In this document: positions 53,849 through 63,746 of the stretch, piece after piece | Layout: the number at the start of each line of letters is the position of its first letter | Position numbering within the stretch: position 1 is the first letter of the stretch | Assembly (NCBI RefSeq): GCF_049852125.1 | Contig: NZ_CP187532.1 | Span: 2,604,001-2,668,000, forward strand | Source: Senimuribacter sp049852125 | GTDB taxonomy: Bacteria; Bacillota; Clostridia; Peptostreptococcales; Anaerovoracaceae | DNA length: 64,000 bases | Direction: 5' to 3' | The notes under the pieces: generated by a model | Databases searched by the model: none | Told to the model about the DNA's origin: nothing | The model's input: only the letters and a program-made list of their open reading frames with translations | Translations under genes and position numbers: made by a program

Positions 53849-56800
53849 CTATAGCGCCTGACAGGTAATAGACGCGCCTGACTGCTTTTGCTGAATTGCT
53901 TTGGCAAAAGCCCATGCCGTATCCATACAGGTCAGCACCGGCAAACCATGCTCAATCGCTGCACGTCTGATCGGGAATGTATCCGCACCGATTTTGTTAA
54001 TGGCTTTCGGCGTGTTGATAACGACCTGAATATCCGCTGCAATTCTTGGAATTACATCACTGTAATCTATAATTGACGCAGGAATGCCGAAGCTTTTCAG
54101 AAATTCTGCCGTTCCCGCGGAAGCAAACAGTGCAAAACCCATCTCCACATAGCGTTTGATTACCGCCGCGCTTTCCGCGGTCTTATCGTGATCTTTCAAG
54201 GACACAAATACACCGCCAGTCGTAGGAATTGCCATGCCGGCGCCGAGAAATCCTTTGTAAATGGCTTTGTCAAGATCCGTATCTATGCCCAGCACTTCTC
54301 CTGTGGACTTCATCTCCGGTCCCACTGCCACATCTACATCGGTCAACTTGGCGTCGGAAAAAACCGGCACTTTTACAGCATAGTAATCCTGTGCCGGATA
54401 TAGATCCACGCCATAGCCAAGGGACGCTAGTTTCTTTCCGGTCATCACTGCTACCGCAAGCTTTACCATAGGCACCTTGGTCACTTTGCTCAGAATCGGC
54501 ACAGTTCTTGACGCCCGCGGATTCACCTCGATCACATAAATCCGTTCGCCGTCCCAGACATACTGAATGTTTACAAGACCTACAATGTGCAGAGCGCGGC
54601 AGATCCGCTTTGTCGCGGAAAGGAGCTGATCCAACACTTCCTGGGGCAATGAATAGGTCGGATAGACCGTACAGCTGTCGCCGGAATGGACGCCGGTCCG
54701 TTCAACGTGCTCCATAATGCCTGGAATCAACACGTCTTCCCTGTCTGCCACTGCATCCACCTCGATTTCCTTGCCTTCCACATACTTATCTATGAGAACC
54801 GGATGCTCATGAGAGAGCTTTACGGCTTCTTTCAGATAGGTTTCCAATTCTGCGTCGGAATATACCACCTGCATCGCTCTGCCGCCGATGACAAAGGACG
54901 GGCGAACCACCAGCGGATAGCCGAGACGTTCTACTGCCTCAAATGCTTCCTCCTGATTACGCACTGCGCAGCCCTTCGGCGCAGCGATATCCAAAAGGTC
55001 TAAGAGATTCGCAAATTTTTCCCGGTCTTCCGCCAGGTCGATGTATTTGTTTTGCGTTCCCAAAATTTTGATGCTCCGTGCCGCCAGTTTTGAGGCAAGG
55101 TTCAGAGACGTCTGCCCGCCAAACTGCAGAATCACCCCTTCCGGTCGCTCCTGTTTGATGACGTTCATGACGTCGTCGGTATGCAGCGGTTCAAAGTACA
55201 GCTTATCCGCCGTGTCGAAATCGGTACTGACCGTTTCCGGATTATTATTGATGATGATAGACTCATAGCCCAATTCTTTCAACGCCCAGATGCCCTGCAC
55301 ACAGCAGTAGTCAAACTCGATGCCCTGTCCGATTCGAATCGGTCCAGAGCCTACCACCAAAATTTTCTCATGGGTGCTCTTGACGCTCTCATTCTCGCCG
55401 CCATAACTGGAGTAATAGTACGGCGTTACAGCATCGAATTCTCCGGCACAGGTGTCTACCACCTTATACACCGGATAAATGTCATGGTATAGTCTGATGT
55501 CCTGCAGTACTTCCCGCTCCATGCCGGTCAGTCCCAAAATTTCATCGTCAGTAAAGCCCCGCTGCTCCGCTTCGCGAATTAAATCCGCCGTCACTTCTTC
55601 CGTCTGCAGGGTTTTCTCCATCTGTACAATGCCTTCTATTTTATATAGAAACCAGCGATCGATTTTCGTCAAATTGAAAATTTCCTCTACATCTGCCAGA
55701 CCTCGCCGAAATGCCTCTGCAATACAGAAAATTCGTTCGTCGTCGCATGCGAGGAGTTTCTCCATGAGGCGGCTGTCAGAAAGCCCGGTCACATAAGGCA
55801 CCCGCAGTCCCGTCCCTTCCGTTTCCAAAGAGGCGATCGCCTTTAAAAGAGCGCTCTCAAAGTTTCTGTCGATTGCCATGATTTCGCCGGTCGCCTTCAT
55901 CTGAGTGCCCAGCTTTCTGGACGCCGTGCGGAATTTATCGAAAGGCCACTTAGGAAATTTTACAACACAGTAGTCAAGTGCCGGCTCAAAGCAGGCGCTG
56001 GAACCTTCGGTCACATAGTTTTTCAGTTCGTCTAGACTATAGCCGATGGCAATCTTCGCGGCGATCTTCGCAATCGGGTATCCTGCTGCTTTGGATGCCA
56101 GCGCGGAGGAACGGCTCACCCGCGGATTGACTTCAATCACAATGTATTCGTCCTTATCTGGATTCAGGGCAAACTGCACGTTGCAGCCGCCTTCAATTTC
56201 CAGACTTCTGATGATGGAAAGGGACGCGTCGCGCAGCATTTGATACTGACCGTCGGTCAAGGTCTGAGTCGGCGCTACGACGATGCTGTCACCGGTATGT
56301 ACACCAACCGGATCCAGATTTTCCATACTACAGATGATGATGCAGTTATTCTTGCCGTCCCTGATCACCTCGTACTCCACTTCTTTCCAGCCTGCTACAG
56401 ACTTTTCCAGCAAAATCTGCCCGATGGCGCTTTTCTCGATGCCCAGCTGGCAGAAATGTTCCAATTCTTCGTCGTTGTGAGCGATGCCGCCACCTGTGCC
56501 ACCAAGGGTATAGGCAGGTCTGATGATCACTGGATATCCGATTTCTTTTACAAAGGTTTTGCACTCCTCCATACTGGTTGCAATGGTGCTGGGCGGAATG
56601 GGATGTCCTGTCGTAAGCATCAGTTCTTTAAAGGCTTCCCGATCTTCCGCCTTGTGGATGCTATCTTTGTTGACACCAAGCAATTTCGCGCCATATTTCT
56701 TAAAAATACCTTTCTCATCCAGCGCCATGGCAAGGTTGAGTCCGGTCTGACCACCAAAGCCTGCCAGCACGCCATCCGGCCGCTCTTTTTCAAGAATCTG

Positions 56801-57025
56801 CTCCACCGCTTCCTCTGTGATTGGTTCTAGGTATACTTTATCGGCGATGCCCTGATCGGTCATAATGGTCGCCGGATTGCTGTTGATCAGAATGGTTTCA
56901 ATCCCCTCTTCGCTGATGGCTTTGCACGCCTGTGTACCTGCATAATCAAACTCCGCGGCTTGTCCAATAATAATCGGACCGGAGCCGATAATCAAAACTT
57001 TTTCCAATGTAAAATCTCTAGGCAT
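53849..57025 (-). CDS. carB: Carbamoyl-phosphate synthase, large subunit
   Basis: A 1058-residue enzyme with two ATP-grasp halves, starting LEKVLIIGSGPIIIGQAAEF and, in the second half, EKILVVGSGPIRIGQGIEFD. The C-terminal allosteric domain (AVIKRYVEMGFALFASAGTA) is present. It joins bicarbonate, ammonia and two ATP to carbamoyl phosphate for arginine and pyrimidines. Its start overlaps the carA stop as TAATG. Confidence 0.98.
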   Translation of the reverse strand: MPRDFTLEKVLIIGSGPIIIGQAAEFDYAGTQACKAISEEGIETILINSNPATIMTDQGIADKVYLEPITEEAVEQILEKERPDGVLAGFGGQTGLNLAMALDEKGIFKKYGAKLLGVNKDSIHKAEDREAFKELMLTTGHPIPPSTIATSMEECKTFVKEIGYPVIIRPAYTLGGTGGGIAHNDEELEHFCQLGIEKSAIGQILLEKSVAGWKEVEYEVIRDGKNNCIIICSMENLDPVGVHTGDSIVVAPTQTLTDGQYQMLRDASLSIIRSLEIEGGCNVQFALNPDKDEYIVIEVNPRVSRSSALASKAAGYPIAKIAAKIAIGYSLDELKNYVTEGSSACFEPALDYCVVKFPKWPFDKFRTASRKLGTQMKATGEIMAIDRNFESALLKAIASLETEGTGLRVPYVTGLSDSRLMEKLLACDDERIFCIAEAFRRGLADVEEIFNLTKIDRWFLYKIEGIVQMEKTLQTEEVTADLIREAEQRGFTDDEILGLTGMEREVLQDIRLYHDIYPVYKVVDTCAGEFDAVTPYYYSSYGGENESVKSTHEKILVVGSGPIRIGQGIEFDYCCVQGIWALKELGYESIIINNNPETVSTDFDTADKLYFEPLHTDDVMNVIKQERPEGVILQFGGQTSLNLASKLAARSIKILGTQNKYIDLAEDREKFANLLDLLDIAAPKGCAVRNQEEAFEAVERLGYPLVVRPSFVIGGRAMQVVYSDAELETYLKEAVKLSHEHPVLIDKYVEGKEIEVDAVADREDVLIPGIMEHVERTGVHSGDSCTVYPTYSLPQEVLDQLLSATKRICRALHIVGLVNIQYVWDGERIYVIEVNPRASRTVPILSKVTKVPMVKLAVAVMTGKKLASLGYGVDLYPAQDYYAVKVPVFSDAKLTDVDVAVGPEMKSTGEVLGIDTDLDKAIYKGFLGAGMAIPTTGGVFVSLKDHDKTAESAAVIKRYVEMGFALFASAGTAEFLKSFGIPASIIDYSDVIPRIAADIQVVINTPKAINKIGADTFPIRRAAIEHGLPVLTCMDTAWAFAKAIQQKQSGASITCQAL

Positions 57026-58125
57026 TACAGTGTTCCCCCTTTCATTAAATCGACAAACTGATCGAATAAATAACCAGTATCGTTAGGACCCGGGTTGGAT
57101 TCCGGGTGAAACTGCACAGAAAAGACAGGTTTTGATAAATGGGACATGCCTTCCACCGTACCATCGTTCAGATTTAAATGAGTCACTTCCAGACCTTTTA
57201 AGACGATGCTCTCTGACTGTACCGCATAGCCGTGATTTTGGCTCGTAATGTAGCTTCTGCCGGTGTTCTTGTCGAATACACCATGATTGCAGCCTCGATG
57301 ACCGTATTGCATTTTATAGGTTCTGCCGCCGCTTGCCAAGGCGATAAGCTGATGACCCATGCAGATACCGAAAATCGGCATCGAATCCGGTCCATAATTA
57401 CTGTTAGTAATCAATTTTTCAATGATGGATACCGCTTCATCTGCTGCTGCCGGATCGCCAGGACCATTGGTCAGAAAAACGCCGTCAGGCTTTGCCGCCA
57501 GAATGGTCTTTGCCTTAGTCCCATAAGGATAAATGGTCATGCTGCAGCCTCTCGCCGCCAATTCCTTGAGAATGCTGCGTTTAACACCGAAATCCAGCAC
57601 AGCTACATGAAAATCACTATCCGGCGTATTCCATTCTGTGATTTCTTTCACACCGGCTGTTTTCATCTGATCCTGGGAAAGTGTCGTCTCCGCGATTAAT
57701 CTTCTAAGATCGCTTACCGCCAAATCCTCTGTGGTGATAACACATTTCTGACTGCCGGTTCTTCTCAGCTTTCTGGTCATCTCTCTGGTGTCCACACCGT
57801 AAACGCCGGGGATCCCTTGTTCGCAGAACCATTGGTCGATTGTCTTGGCGCTCCGGTGATTACTGGGCTTTGTGCATAAATCCTGACATACTGCACCTAA
57901 CGCGTGAATGCGTTCTGATTCATAATCTTCCTCATTAATCCCGTAATTTCCCAGTAGTGGATAGGTCATGGTAATCACCTGTCCGCTATAGGAAGGATCG
58001 GTCAGGGTTTTCTGATAACCGGTCATCGCCGTATTAAAAACTAGTTCTCCCACGTTGGTCTTCCCAGCGCCAAATCCCTTTCCTTTATATATGCTACCGT
58101 CTTCTAAATAAATCAGTCCTTTCAT
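57025..58125 (-). CDS. carA: Carbamoyl-phosphate synthase, small (glutaminase) subunit
   Basis: A 366-residue class I amidotransferase. The N-terminal CarA domain starts MKGLIYLEDGSIYKGKGFGA; the glutaminase has FGICMGHQLIALASG with the catalytic Cys, and VQFHPESNPGPNDT with His-Glu. It supplies ammonia to CarB. It is divergent from argG, so the region between them probably shares arginine control. Confidence 0.98.
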   Translation of the reverse strand: MKGLIYLEDGSIYKGKGFGAGKTNVGELVFNTAMTGYQKTLTDPSYSGQVITMTYPLLGNYGINEEDYESERIHALGAVCQDLCTKPSNHRSAKTIDQWFCEQGIPGVYGVDTREMTRKLRRTGSQKCVITTEDLAVSDLRRLIAETTLSQDQMKTAGVKEITEWNTPDSDFHVAVLDFGVKRSILKELAARGCSMTIYPYGTKAKTILAAKPDGVFLTNGPGDPAAADEAVSIIEKLITNSNYGPDSMPIFGICMGHQLIALASGGRTYKMQYGHRGCNHGVFDKNTGRSYITSQNHGYAVQSESIVLKGLEVTHLNLNDGTVEGMSHLSKPVFSVQFHPESNPGPNDTGYLFDQFVDLMKGGTL

Positions 58126-58160
58126 GGAATTCCTCCCTTTGCTTTACATTCTAACGAAAG

Positions 58161-58189
58161 AGTATACTACCATAATTATAAATATGCAA
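58161..58189 (-). promoter_or_regulatory. carAB promoter
   Basis: TTGCAT (58184-58189), 17-base spacer, TATACT (58161-58166) on the minus strand. AT-rich CATAAATTCATATT just upstream (58191-58204) resembles half of an ARG box, so ArgR control is possible. Confidence 0.6.
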
Positions 58190-58239
58190 GCATAAATTCA
58201 TATTTTTTCATATTTTGTTATTTTTATCGAAATTTACTC

Positions 58240-58268
58240 TTGATTTCCCGTTACGTTTGTGATATAGT
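58240..58268 (+). promoter_or_regulatory. argG promoter
   Basis: TTGATT (58240-58245), 17-base spacer, TATAGT (58263-58268). Confidence 0.7.
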
Positions 58269-58330
58269 ACCTTCAATGATTTATTTTTATTCAGACTTGT
58301 AAATATTTATATAATTCAGGAGGAAGAAAC

Positions 58331-59599
58331 ATGGCAAAAGAAAAAATCGTTCTGGCCTACTCAGGCGGCCTGGACACATCGATTATCATCGCCTGGTTAA
58401 AAGAGCACTACGACTGCGAAGTTATCGCTGTATGTTGCAACACCGGTCAAAAAGAGAACTTCGCAGCGATCGAAAAAAAGGCTTATGCTACCGGAGCTGA
58501 CAAAGCCTATGTATTGGATATTCAGGAGGAATTTATTACAGATTTCATTTACCCTACTTTGAAGGCCGACGCAGTCTACGAGAACGACTACCTGCTGGGA
58601 ACATCTATGGCAAGACCTCTGCAGGCCAAAAAGATTGTGGAAATCGCAGAAAAAGAAGGAGCGTTTACTATCGCTCACGGCTGCACCGGAAAGGGAAACG
58701 ATCAGGTTAGATTTGAAACCACAATTCACGCGTTGAATCCGGCGATCAAAATTATCGCTCCATGGAGAATTTGGGATCTGAAATCCCGCGAGGATTGCAT
58801 CGCCTATGCAAAATCCCACAATATTCCTATCAATCAGACCGTGGAAAAAATCTATTCCAGAGATGAAAACATCTGGCATATCAGTCACGAAGGCGGTAAT
58901 CTGGAAAACCCATGGAATGAACACAACCGCGATATACACATCATGTCTATGGCTCCTGAAGACGCTCCTGATCATCCTACTTATGTTGAAATTGATTTTG
59001 AAAAGGGCGTCCCTGTAGCTTTAGATGGGGTAAAACTATCTCCTGTAGAATTACTTACGAAACTAAATCAGCTCGGAAAAGCAAACGGTATCGGAACAAT
59101 CGATATCATTGAAAACCGTCTGGTCGGCATGAAGTCCAGAGGCGTATACGAAACTCCTGGCGGAACGATTTTGTTTGCGGCTCACAAGGACCTGGAAAAA
59201 CTCATTTTGGACAGAGATACTATGCAATACAGAAATATTGTCTCCCAGAAATTTGCCCAGCTAGTCTATGACGGCCTGTGGTTCACACCTCTGCGTCAGG
59301 CAATCTCTGCTTTTGTCGATGAAACGCAAAAACAGGTCACCGGTACTGTAAAGATGAAATTATACAAAGGCACGGTGTGGCCTGTAGCCAGCAAATCCCC
59401 ATACTCCTTATATAACGAGGAGTTCGCCACATTCAGCGCTGACGAGGTTTATGATCAGTCTGATGCTGAGGGCTTCATCAATTTGTTCTCGCTCCCGTTG
59501 AAAATCAGAGCTATTCAAAAACAAAACCTGGAAGGCATTCCTGAAGCCCAGAAAGCGCTGCCAAAGCAGATCTTCAAGGGTGGCTCCTTCGTAGAATAG
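58331..59599 (+). CDS. argG: Argininosuccinate synthase
   Basis: A 422-residue PP-loop enzyme. LAYSGGLDTSIIIAWLKE is the ATP site; AHGCTGKGNDQVRFE and SMAPEDAPDHP-like segments belong to the substrate region. It joins citrulline and aspartate. The gene stands alone; argH is not next to it. The divergent layout with carAB links two arginine steps. RBS AGGAGGAAG is seven bases upstream. Confidence 0.98.
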   Translation: MAKEKIVLAYSGGLDTSIIIAWLKEHYDCEVIAVCCNTGQKENFAAIEKKAYATGADKAYVLDIQEEFITDFIYPTLKADAVYENDYLLGTSMARPLQAKKIVEIAEKEGAFTIAHGCTGKGNDQVRFETTIHALNPAIKIIAPWRIWDLKSREDCIAYAKSHNIPINQTVEKIYSRDENIWHISHEGGNLENPWNEHNRDIHIMSMAPEDAPDHPTYVEIDFEKGVPVALDGVKLSPVELLTKLNQLGKANGIGTIDIIENRLVGMKSRGVYETPGGTILFAAHKDLEKLILDRDTMQYRNIVSQKFAQLVYDGLWFTPLRQAISAFVDETQKQVTGTVKMKLYKGTVWPVASKSPYSLYNEEFATFSADEVYDQSDAEGFINLFSLPLKIRAIQKQNLEGIPEAQKALPKQIFKGGSFVE

Positions 59600-59626
59600 G
59601 CAGGATAAATAAAATAGCTGAAATGA

Positions 59627-59670
59627 AAAAGCAAGACTTTCGGAGGCTTTGGAAGTCTTGCTTTTGTATT
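59627..59670 (+). terminator. argG terminator
   Basis: Stem AAAAGCAAGACTT / AAGTCTTGCTTTT with a 12-base loop, followed by GTATT. Confidence 0.85.
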
Positions 59671-59752
59671 CGCTTATTTTAAGCATAGTTCCCCAATAAT
59701 TCGGAAACCAATATAAATTTCATCGCAGTGATCACTAATAGCCGTCCTCTTT

Positions 59753-59863
59753 TTATCCTGTTCCGGTAATAAGCGCTCCTTTTTCACTCATCAAAAGTTC
59801 TGCTATATTTGCCACTTCATCAGCCTCATACATAACCAGATTTCCCCAGGTTATATTAAGTTT
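59753..59863 (-). pseudogene. Possible 3' remnant of a short-chain dehydrogenase gene
   Basis: On the minus strand a frame reads VMYEADEVANIAELLMSEKG and then ALITGTG before a TAA at 59753. This is the typical C-terminal helix and ITGT segment of short-chain dehydrogenases. The rest of such a gene is missing in both directions. It appears to be a decayed fragment between argG and the ATPase gene. Confidence 0.4.
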
Positions 59864-59869
59864 TTAATT

Positions 59870-59921
59870 TTTTTGCATTTAAGTGCAAAAACTTGTTTTT
59901 TTCAAAAATTTATGCTATACT
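59870..59921 (+). promoter_or_regulatory. Promoter of the DUF4143 ATPase gene with an inverted repeat
   Basis: TTGTTT (59893-59898), 17-base spacer, TATACT (59916-59921). A perfect palindrome TTTTTGCA / TGCAAAAA (59870-59877 and 59884-59891) lies directly upstream of the -35 box. Confidence 0.6.
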
Positions 59922-59944
59922 CTTGCTGCAAGGAGGAATGTCCA

Positions 59945-61264
59945 ATGATTGATTCCCATGAACTCAAGAAAAGAGATTTATACTTAAATAAAATGATAGC
60001 ATTTCAGGATACGGAACCTGTGAAGGTTGTTACCGGAATCCGCAGATGTGGAAAATCCAGTCTACTTAAACTAATGACCCTTCACCTAAGGGAAAACGGC
60101 ATTGCTGATGATCAAATTCTTGAAATGAATTTTGAATCCTACGCCTTCAAAAATATGAATAGCGACGCTTTCTATGAATATGTCAAACAGCACATCATGC
60201 CGGGTAAAAGAATGTACCTTTTCTTTGATGAGGTTCAGCGTGTTCCTGGCTGGGAAGATGCAGTTAATTCTTTTCGCGTTGATTTTAACTGCGATATTTA
60301 TGTCACCGGTTCAAATGCTTATATGCTCTCCTCCGAATACGCCACTTATCTATCCGGCAGATGTGTAGAGATAAAAATGCTTCCTTTATCATTCTCTGAA
60401 TTTCTTACCTTTCATGATTTTGAAATCAGGGAAACAAAAAGTGCGTTGGGCGGCATCCGCAAACAGGTCTTTGATCAAAATGGGGAACATTATGACCTTC
60501 GTGAAGTTTTTGACGCATACATGCGATTTGGAGGAATGCCGGGCATCGCCGATATAGGATTAGACCAGGAAAAAGTATTGATGCTGCTTGAGGGCATCTA
60601 CTCTACCGTAATTATGAGAGATATTCTTGAACGAGAAAATCGCAGAGGACAAAAGAAAATCGCCGACCCGATTCTCTTAAAAAAGATTGCCCTGTTTCTT
60701 GCAGATAACATTGGCAGCAATATATCCGTTTCCTCTATCGGAAATACACTGATGAATGAAGGATTGCTCGAAGATGGCAAACGAAAAGGAATACCGAGCG
60801 CCCATACCGTTCAGAACTATGTGAATGCTCTGCTGGAAGCATATTTTTTCTATGACATCAAAAGATTTGATATTAAGGGAAAAGAATTCTTACGAACGCT
60901 GGGAAAATACTATATTGTAGATATTGGACTTAGGAACTACCTGCTTGGTTTCAGAGATCGTGACAGCGGTCATGCAATAGAAAATGTTGTCTACTTTGAG
61001 CTGCTTCGCCGAGGCTATGACGTCTCTATTGGTAAGATTGATAACGCCGAGGTTGATTTTATTGCAGCAAAAGCAGACGACAAAATCTATGTTCAGGTCA
61101 CGGAATCCATGGTAAGTGAGGTCGTTCGCAAACGAGAATTGACTCCACTTCAAAAAATCAGTGACAACTATGAGAAGATCATTCTTTCCCTGAACCCCGG
61201 AATGGATTCTTCCTATGAGGGTATAAAATCCATCAATTTAATTGACTGGCTAATTTCAGAATAA
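59945..61264 (+). CDS. ATP-binding protein of the DUF4143 family
   Basis: About 439 residues. The AAA part has VVTGIRRCGKSSLLKL (Walker A), KRMYLFFDEVQRVPGWEDAV (Walker B) and CDIYVTGSNAYMLSSEYATY (sensor). LSGRCVEIKMLPLSFSEFL and FGGMPGIADIG follow, and the C-terminal part is a DUF4143/nuclease-like domain (IENVVYFELLRRGYDVSIGK, then VDFIA). Such ATPases are widespread in anaerobes and of unknown role. The ATG at 59945 is behind AAGGAGG. Confidence 0.85.
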   Translation: MIDSHELKKRDLYLNKMIAFQDTEPVKVVTGIRRCGKSSLLKLMTLHLRENGIADDQILEMNFESYAFKNMNSDAFYEYVKQHIMPGKRMYLFFDEVQRVPGWEDAVNSFRVDFNCDIYVTGSNAYMLSSEYATYLSGRCVEIKMLPLSFSEFLTFHDFEIRETKSALGGIRKQVFDQNGEHYDLREVFDAYMRFGGMPGIADIGLDQEKVLMLLEGIYSTVIMRDILERENRRGQKKIADPILLKKIALFLADNIGSNISVSSIGNTLMNEGLLEDGKRKGIPSAHTVQNYVNALLEAYFFYDIKRFDIKGKEFLRTLGKYYIVDIGLRNYLLGFRDRDSGHAIENVVYFELLRRGYDVSIGKIDNAEVDFIAAKADDKIYVQVTESMVSEVVRKRELTPLQKISDNYEKIILSLNPGMDSSYEGIKSINLIDWLISE

Positions 61265-61295
61265 GCCCTATCAGATTCTATGTCGAATGTTGAGA

Positions 61296-62159
61296 TTATT
61301 CATCATCTTCTTTGGGCTGTTCAACCTCTTTCACAACCTCATCAATGAGCTTTGCAAAATCCACGGCGTTTTTGGAAGTGATGACGGGCTTTCCCGTTTC
61401 TGCTTCCAAAGCTTGCCTTGCAATTCCCGCCACCCGTCCGCCACGGCGGGCAACCTCTTGATTTTCTTCAAAAGTAGTCGGCTTTTCCTCTTTGGATATG
61501 TCGGTGGTGGAAGTTTCCGCAAGCATATTCAAGATAAGCTCTGTCGTACTCATGTTATCACGCAGATTTTGTTTTTTTAAACCTTTTAGTTTTTTGTACT
61601 GCTGCGTGTTCATGCCGGACCAAGCCCGTGTAATCTCATTGGTTAAAATTGCATATTCTTTGCCCTGCGCTACACCTCTGTCCTGCCATTCATCAGTCAG
61701 CTCCTTACGAACTTGGATAGCCTGTAAACGCTGATTAATCCATTCTCGTGTATAGCCTTTTTGCAGGTATGTAGCAAGAGCACGGTCAATCGTAAGCTCT
61801 GGATCGATGGTTTCCTCAATCCGTTCCGCACCGACAGTAGCTAACCATGCCTTAAAAGGCTCTGCTTTCGGTGAAGGGATTGACTGAATGATACGCAAAA
61901 GCTGCTCCATCGTTGCGACATCCGTCATGCGTTTTTTGCCATCTGCGGCAGTCATTTTCAAACCGTTACAGTTTGTAACGGTTTCATTTCCCTCGTCTTT
62001 TAAACGTTTTTTTAACACACGCCAGTATGTTTGCGGATTTGGGCTGTCCGTTAATACAGCGACCACATCCGTGATCGAAAAATACCATTCTTCCTGTTCC
62101 TCGTCCCAAGCGGTACGGATTTTTCTATTTTCAAATAGCTGAATATTATCGTTTTCCAT
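61296..62159 (-). CDS. BRO-N / DinD-like protein
   Basis: About 287 residues starting MENDNIQLFENRKIRTAWDE. Residues 8-110 are a BRO-N domain (EWYFSITDVVAVLTDSPNPQ), as in phage antirepressors. The C-terminal part (KEYAILTNEITRAWSGMNTQ, EEKPTTFEENQEVARRGGRV, ARQALEAETGKPVI) resembles E. coli damage-inducible protein D. It may respond to DNA damage. I chose the ATG at 62159, with GAAAGGGG 12 bases upstream; a longer in-frame start exists. Confidence 0.78.
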   Translation of the reverse strand: MENDNIQLFENRKIRTAWDEEQEEWYFSITDVVAVLTDSPNPQTYWRVLKKRLKDEGNETVTNCNGLKMTAADGKKRMTDVATMEQLLRIIQSIPSPKAEPFKAWLATVGAERIEETIDPELTIDRALATYLQKGYTREWINQRLQAIQVRKELTDEWQDRGVAQGKEYAILTNEITRAWSGMNTQQYKKLKGLKKQNLRDNMSTTELILNMLAETSTTDISKEEKPTTFEENQEVARRGGRVAGIARQALEAETGKPVITSKNAVDFAKLIDEVVKEVEQPKEDDE

Positions 62160-62301
62160 ATATGAAAATTTGCCCCTTTCTGGCAACGATTTATCTGACA
62201 GCAGGATTGCAGTCTGCCTGATCGAAAATTTTAGCAACCTTAGTGTAACACATTTCTTCACCAATTAATAGGTACTTGCCTACTAATGTGCGAAAAAGGT
62301 C

Positions 62302-62346
62302 AAAAAATAGAGCAAGGCAATTTGCTTCAGCCAAGTGCCTTGCTCT
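62302..62346 (-). terminator. Terminator after the glutamate synthase-like gene
   Basis: Eleven-bp stem AGAGCAAGGCA / TGCCTTGCTCT (62309-62319 and 62336-62346) followed on the minus strand by ATTTTTTG. Confidence 0.85.
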
Positions 62347-62357
62347 CATAATCTGTC

Positions 62358-63746
62358 TTATTTACTCAAATACTGATCAATCCCCGCGGCAGCGGTTTTG
62401 CCAGCGCCCATGGCTTTGATGACAGTGGCCGCGCCGGTTACGGCGTCGCCTCCGGCAAATATGCCCGGACGATTTGTCGCAGCATCCGCGTCAGCGCCGA
62501 TGCCGCCGCGCTCATTTGCGGCAAGTTCTTCTGTGGTATCCAGAATCAAAGTGTTCAGCTTAGTACCGATGGACATGATAACCATATCCACAGGAACCAC
62601 GTGATTGGAGCCTTCGATTACGACAGGTCTGCGGCGTCCGGAAGCGTCCGGTTCGCCTAGTTCCATCGATACACATTCGATACCGGTGACATGACCTGTT
62701 TCATCACCCTTGATTTCTACAGGATTTGTCAACAGCTTGAAGATAATCCCTTCTTCCATGGCATGATGGACTTCCTCTGCTCTGGCAGGCAGTTCCTCCA
62801 TGCTACGACGATAGATGATATAAACTTCACTGGCGCCCATACGCTTTGCGCATCTTGCAGCGTCCATAGCAACGTTGCCGCCGCCGACCACTGCAATCTT
62901 ATCCGCATGCTGAATCGGCGTATCGTATTCCGGCAGATAAGCCTTCATCAGATTGATTCGGGTCAGATATTCGTTGGCGGAACATACGCCCAGCAGGTTT
63001 TCACCAGGAATCTTCATAAAGGACGGAAGTCCTGCGCCGGTTCCGATGAATACGGATTCGAAGCCTTCTTCCTGCATCAGTTCATCCACAGTAATGGCGC
63101 GGCCTACGATAGCGTTGGTCACAAATTTTACGCCCTTGGCTTCCAGCTTGGCAACTTCAGCAGCTACGATTTCTTTCGGCAGACGGAACTGCGGAATCCC
63201 GTAAACCAGTACGCCGCCGGTCTTGTGTAAGCTTTCGTAAACGGTTACTTCGTAGCCTTTGTTAATCAAGTCCCCTGCGCATGCAAGCCCTGCAGGACCT
63301 GCGCCGATGACAGCCACCTTGTGACCGTTGCTTTCAGCCGGTTTAATTTCTTCATCGCCATAATGTTCCGCGTGCCAGTCAGCCGCAAAACGTTCCAGAC
63401 GACCGATGGCAACCGGTTCGCCTTTCACACCGTGTACGCATTTTCCTTCGCACTGGTTTTCCTGCGGACACACACGACCGCAGATGGCAGGCAGGCTGCT
63501 GGTTTCGCTGATAATCTGATAGGCTTCCTCAAATTCCCCTTCGGCAATTTTCGCGATAAAATCAGGAATTTTCACCATAACAGGACAGCCGCTCATGCAA
63601 GGCTTTTTACGACACTTGAGGCATCGCATCGCCTCACTTACTGCCATTTCTTCTGTATAGCCGGAGGAAACTTCCAGGAAGTTCTTATTACGCACATCTG
63701 GCGCCTGTTCCGGCATCGGGTTCTTTTCTCTTACTAAATTAATCAT
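62358..63746 (-). CDS. NfnB / GltA-type NADPH-dependent oxidoreductase
   Basis: About 462 residues. The N-terminal ferredoxin-like part has CLKCRKKPCMSGCPV and a second ICGRVCPQENQCEGKC cluster; then an FAD site (KVAVIGAGPAGLACAGDL), an NADPH site (IAVVGGGNVAMDAARCAKRM) and the C-terminal FAD site (PGIFAGGDAVTGAATVIKAM). Next to a NfnA-like gene this is probably the large subunit of the NADH-dependent ferredoxin:NADP oxidoreductase; it is often annotated as glutamate synthase small chain. The ATG at 63746 is behind AGGAGG and overlaps the upstream gene. Confidence 0.88.
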   Translation of the reverse strand: MINLVREKNPMPEQAPDVRNKNFLEVSSGYTEEMAVSEAMRCLKCRKKPCMSGCPVMVKIPDFIAKIAEGEFEEAYQIISETSSLPAICGRVCPQENQCEGKCVHGVKGEPVAIGRLERFAADWHAEHYGDEEIKPAESNGHKVAVIGAGPAGLACAGDLINKGYEVTVYESLHKTGGVLVYGIPQFRLPKEIVAAEVAKLEAKGVKFVTNAIVGRAITVDELMQEEGFESVFIGTGAGLPSFMKIPGENLLGVCSANEYLTRINLMKAYLPEYDTPIQHADKIAVVGGGNVAMDAARCAKRMGASEVYIIYRRSMEELPARAEEVHHAMEEGIIFKLLTNPVEIKGDETGHVTGIECVSMELGEPDASGRRRPVVIEGSNHVVPVDMVIMSIGTKLNTLILDTTEELAANERGGIGADADAATNRPGIFAGGDAVTGAATVIKAMGAGKTAAAGIDQYLSK

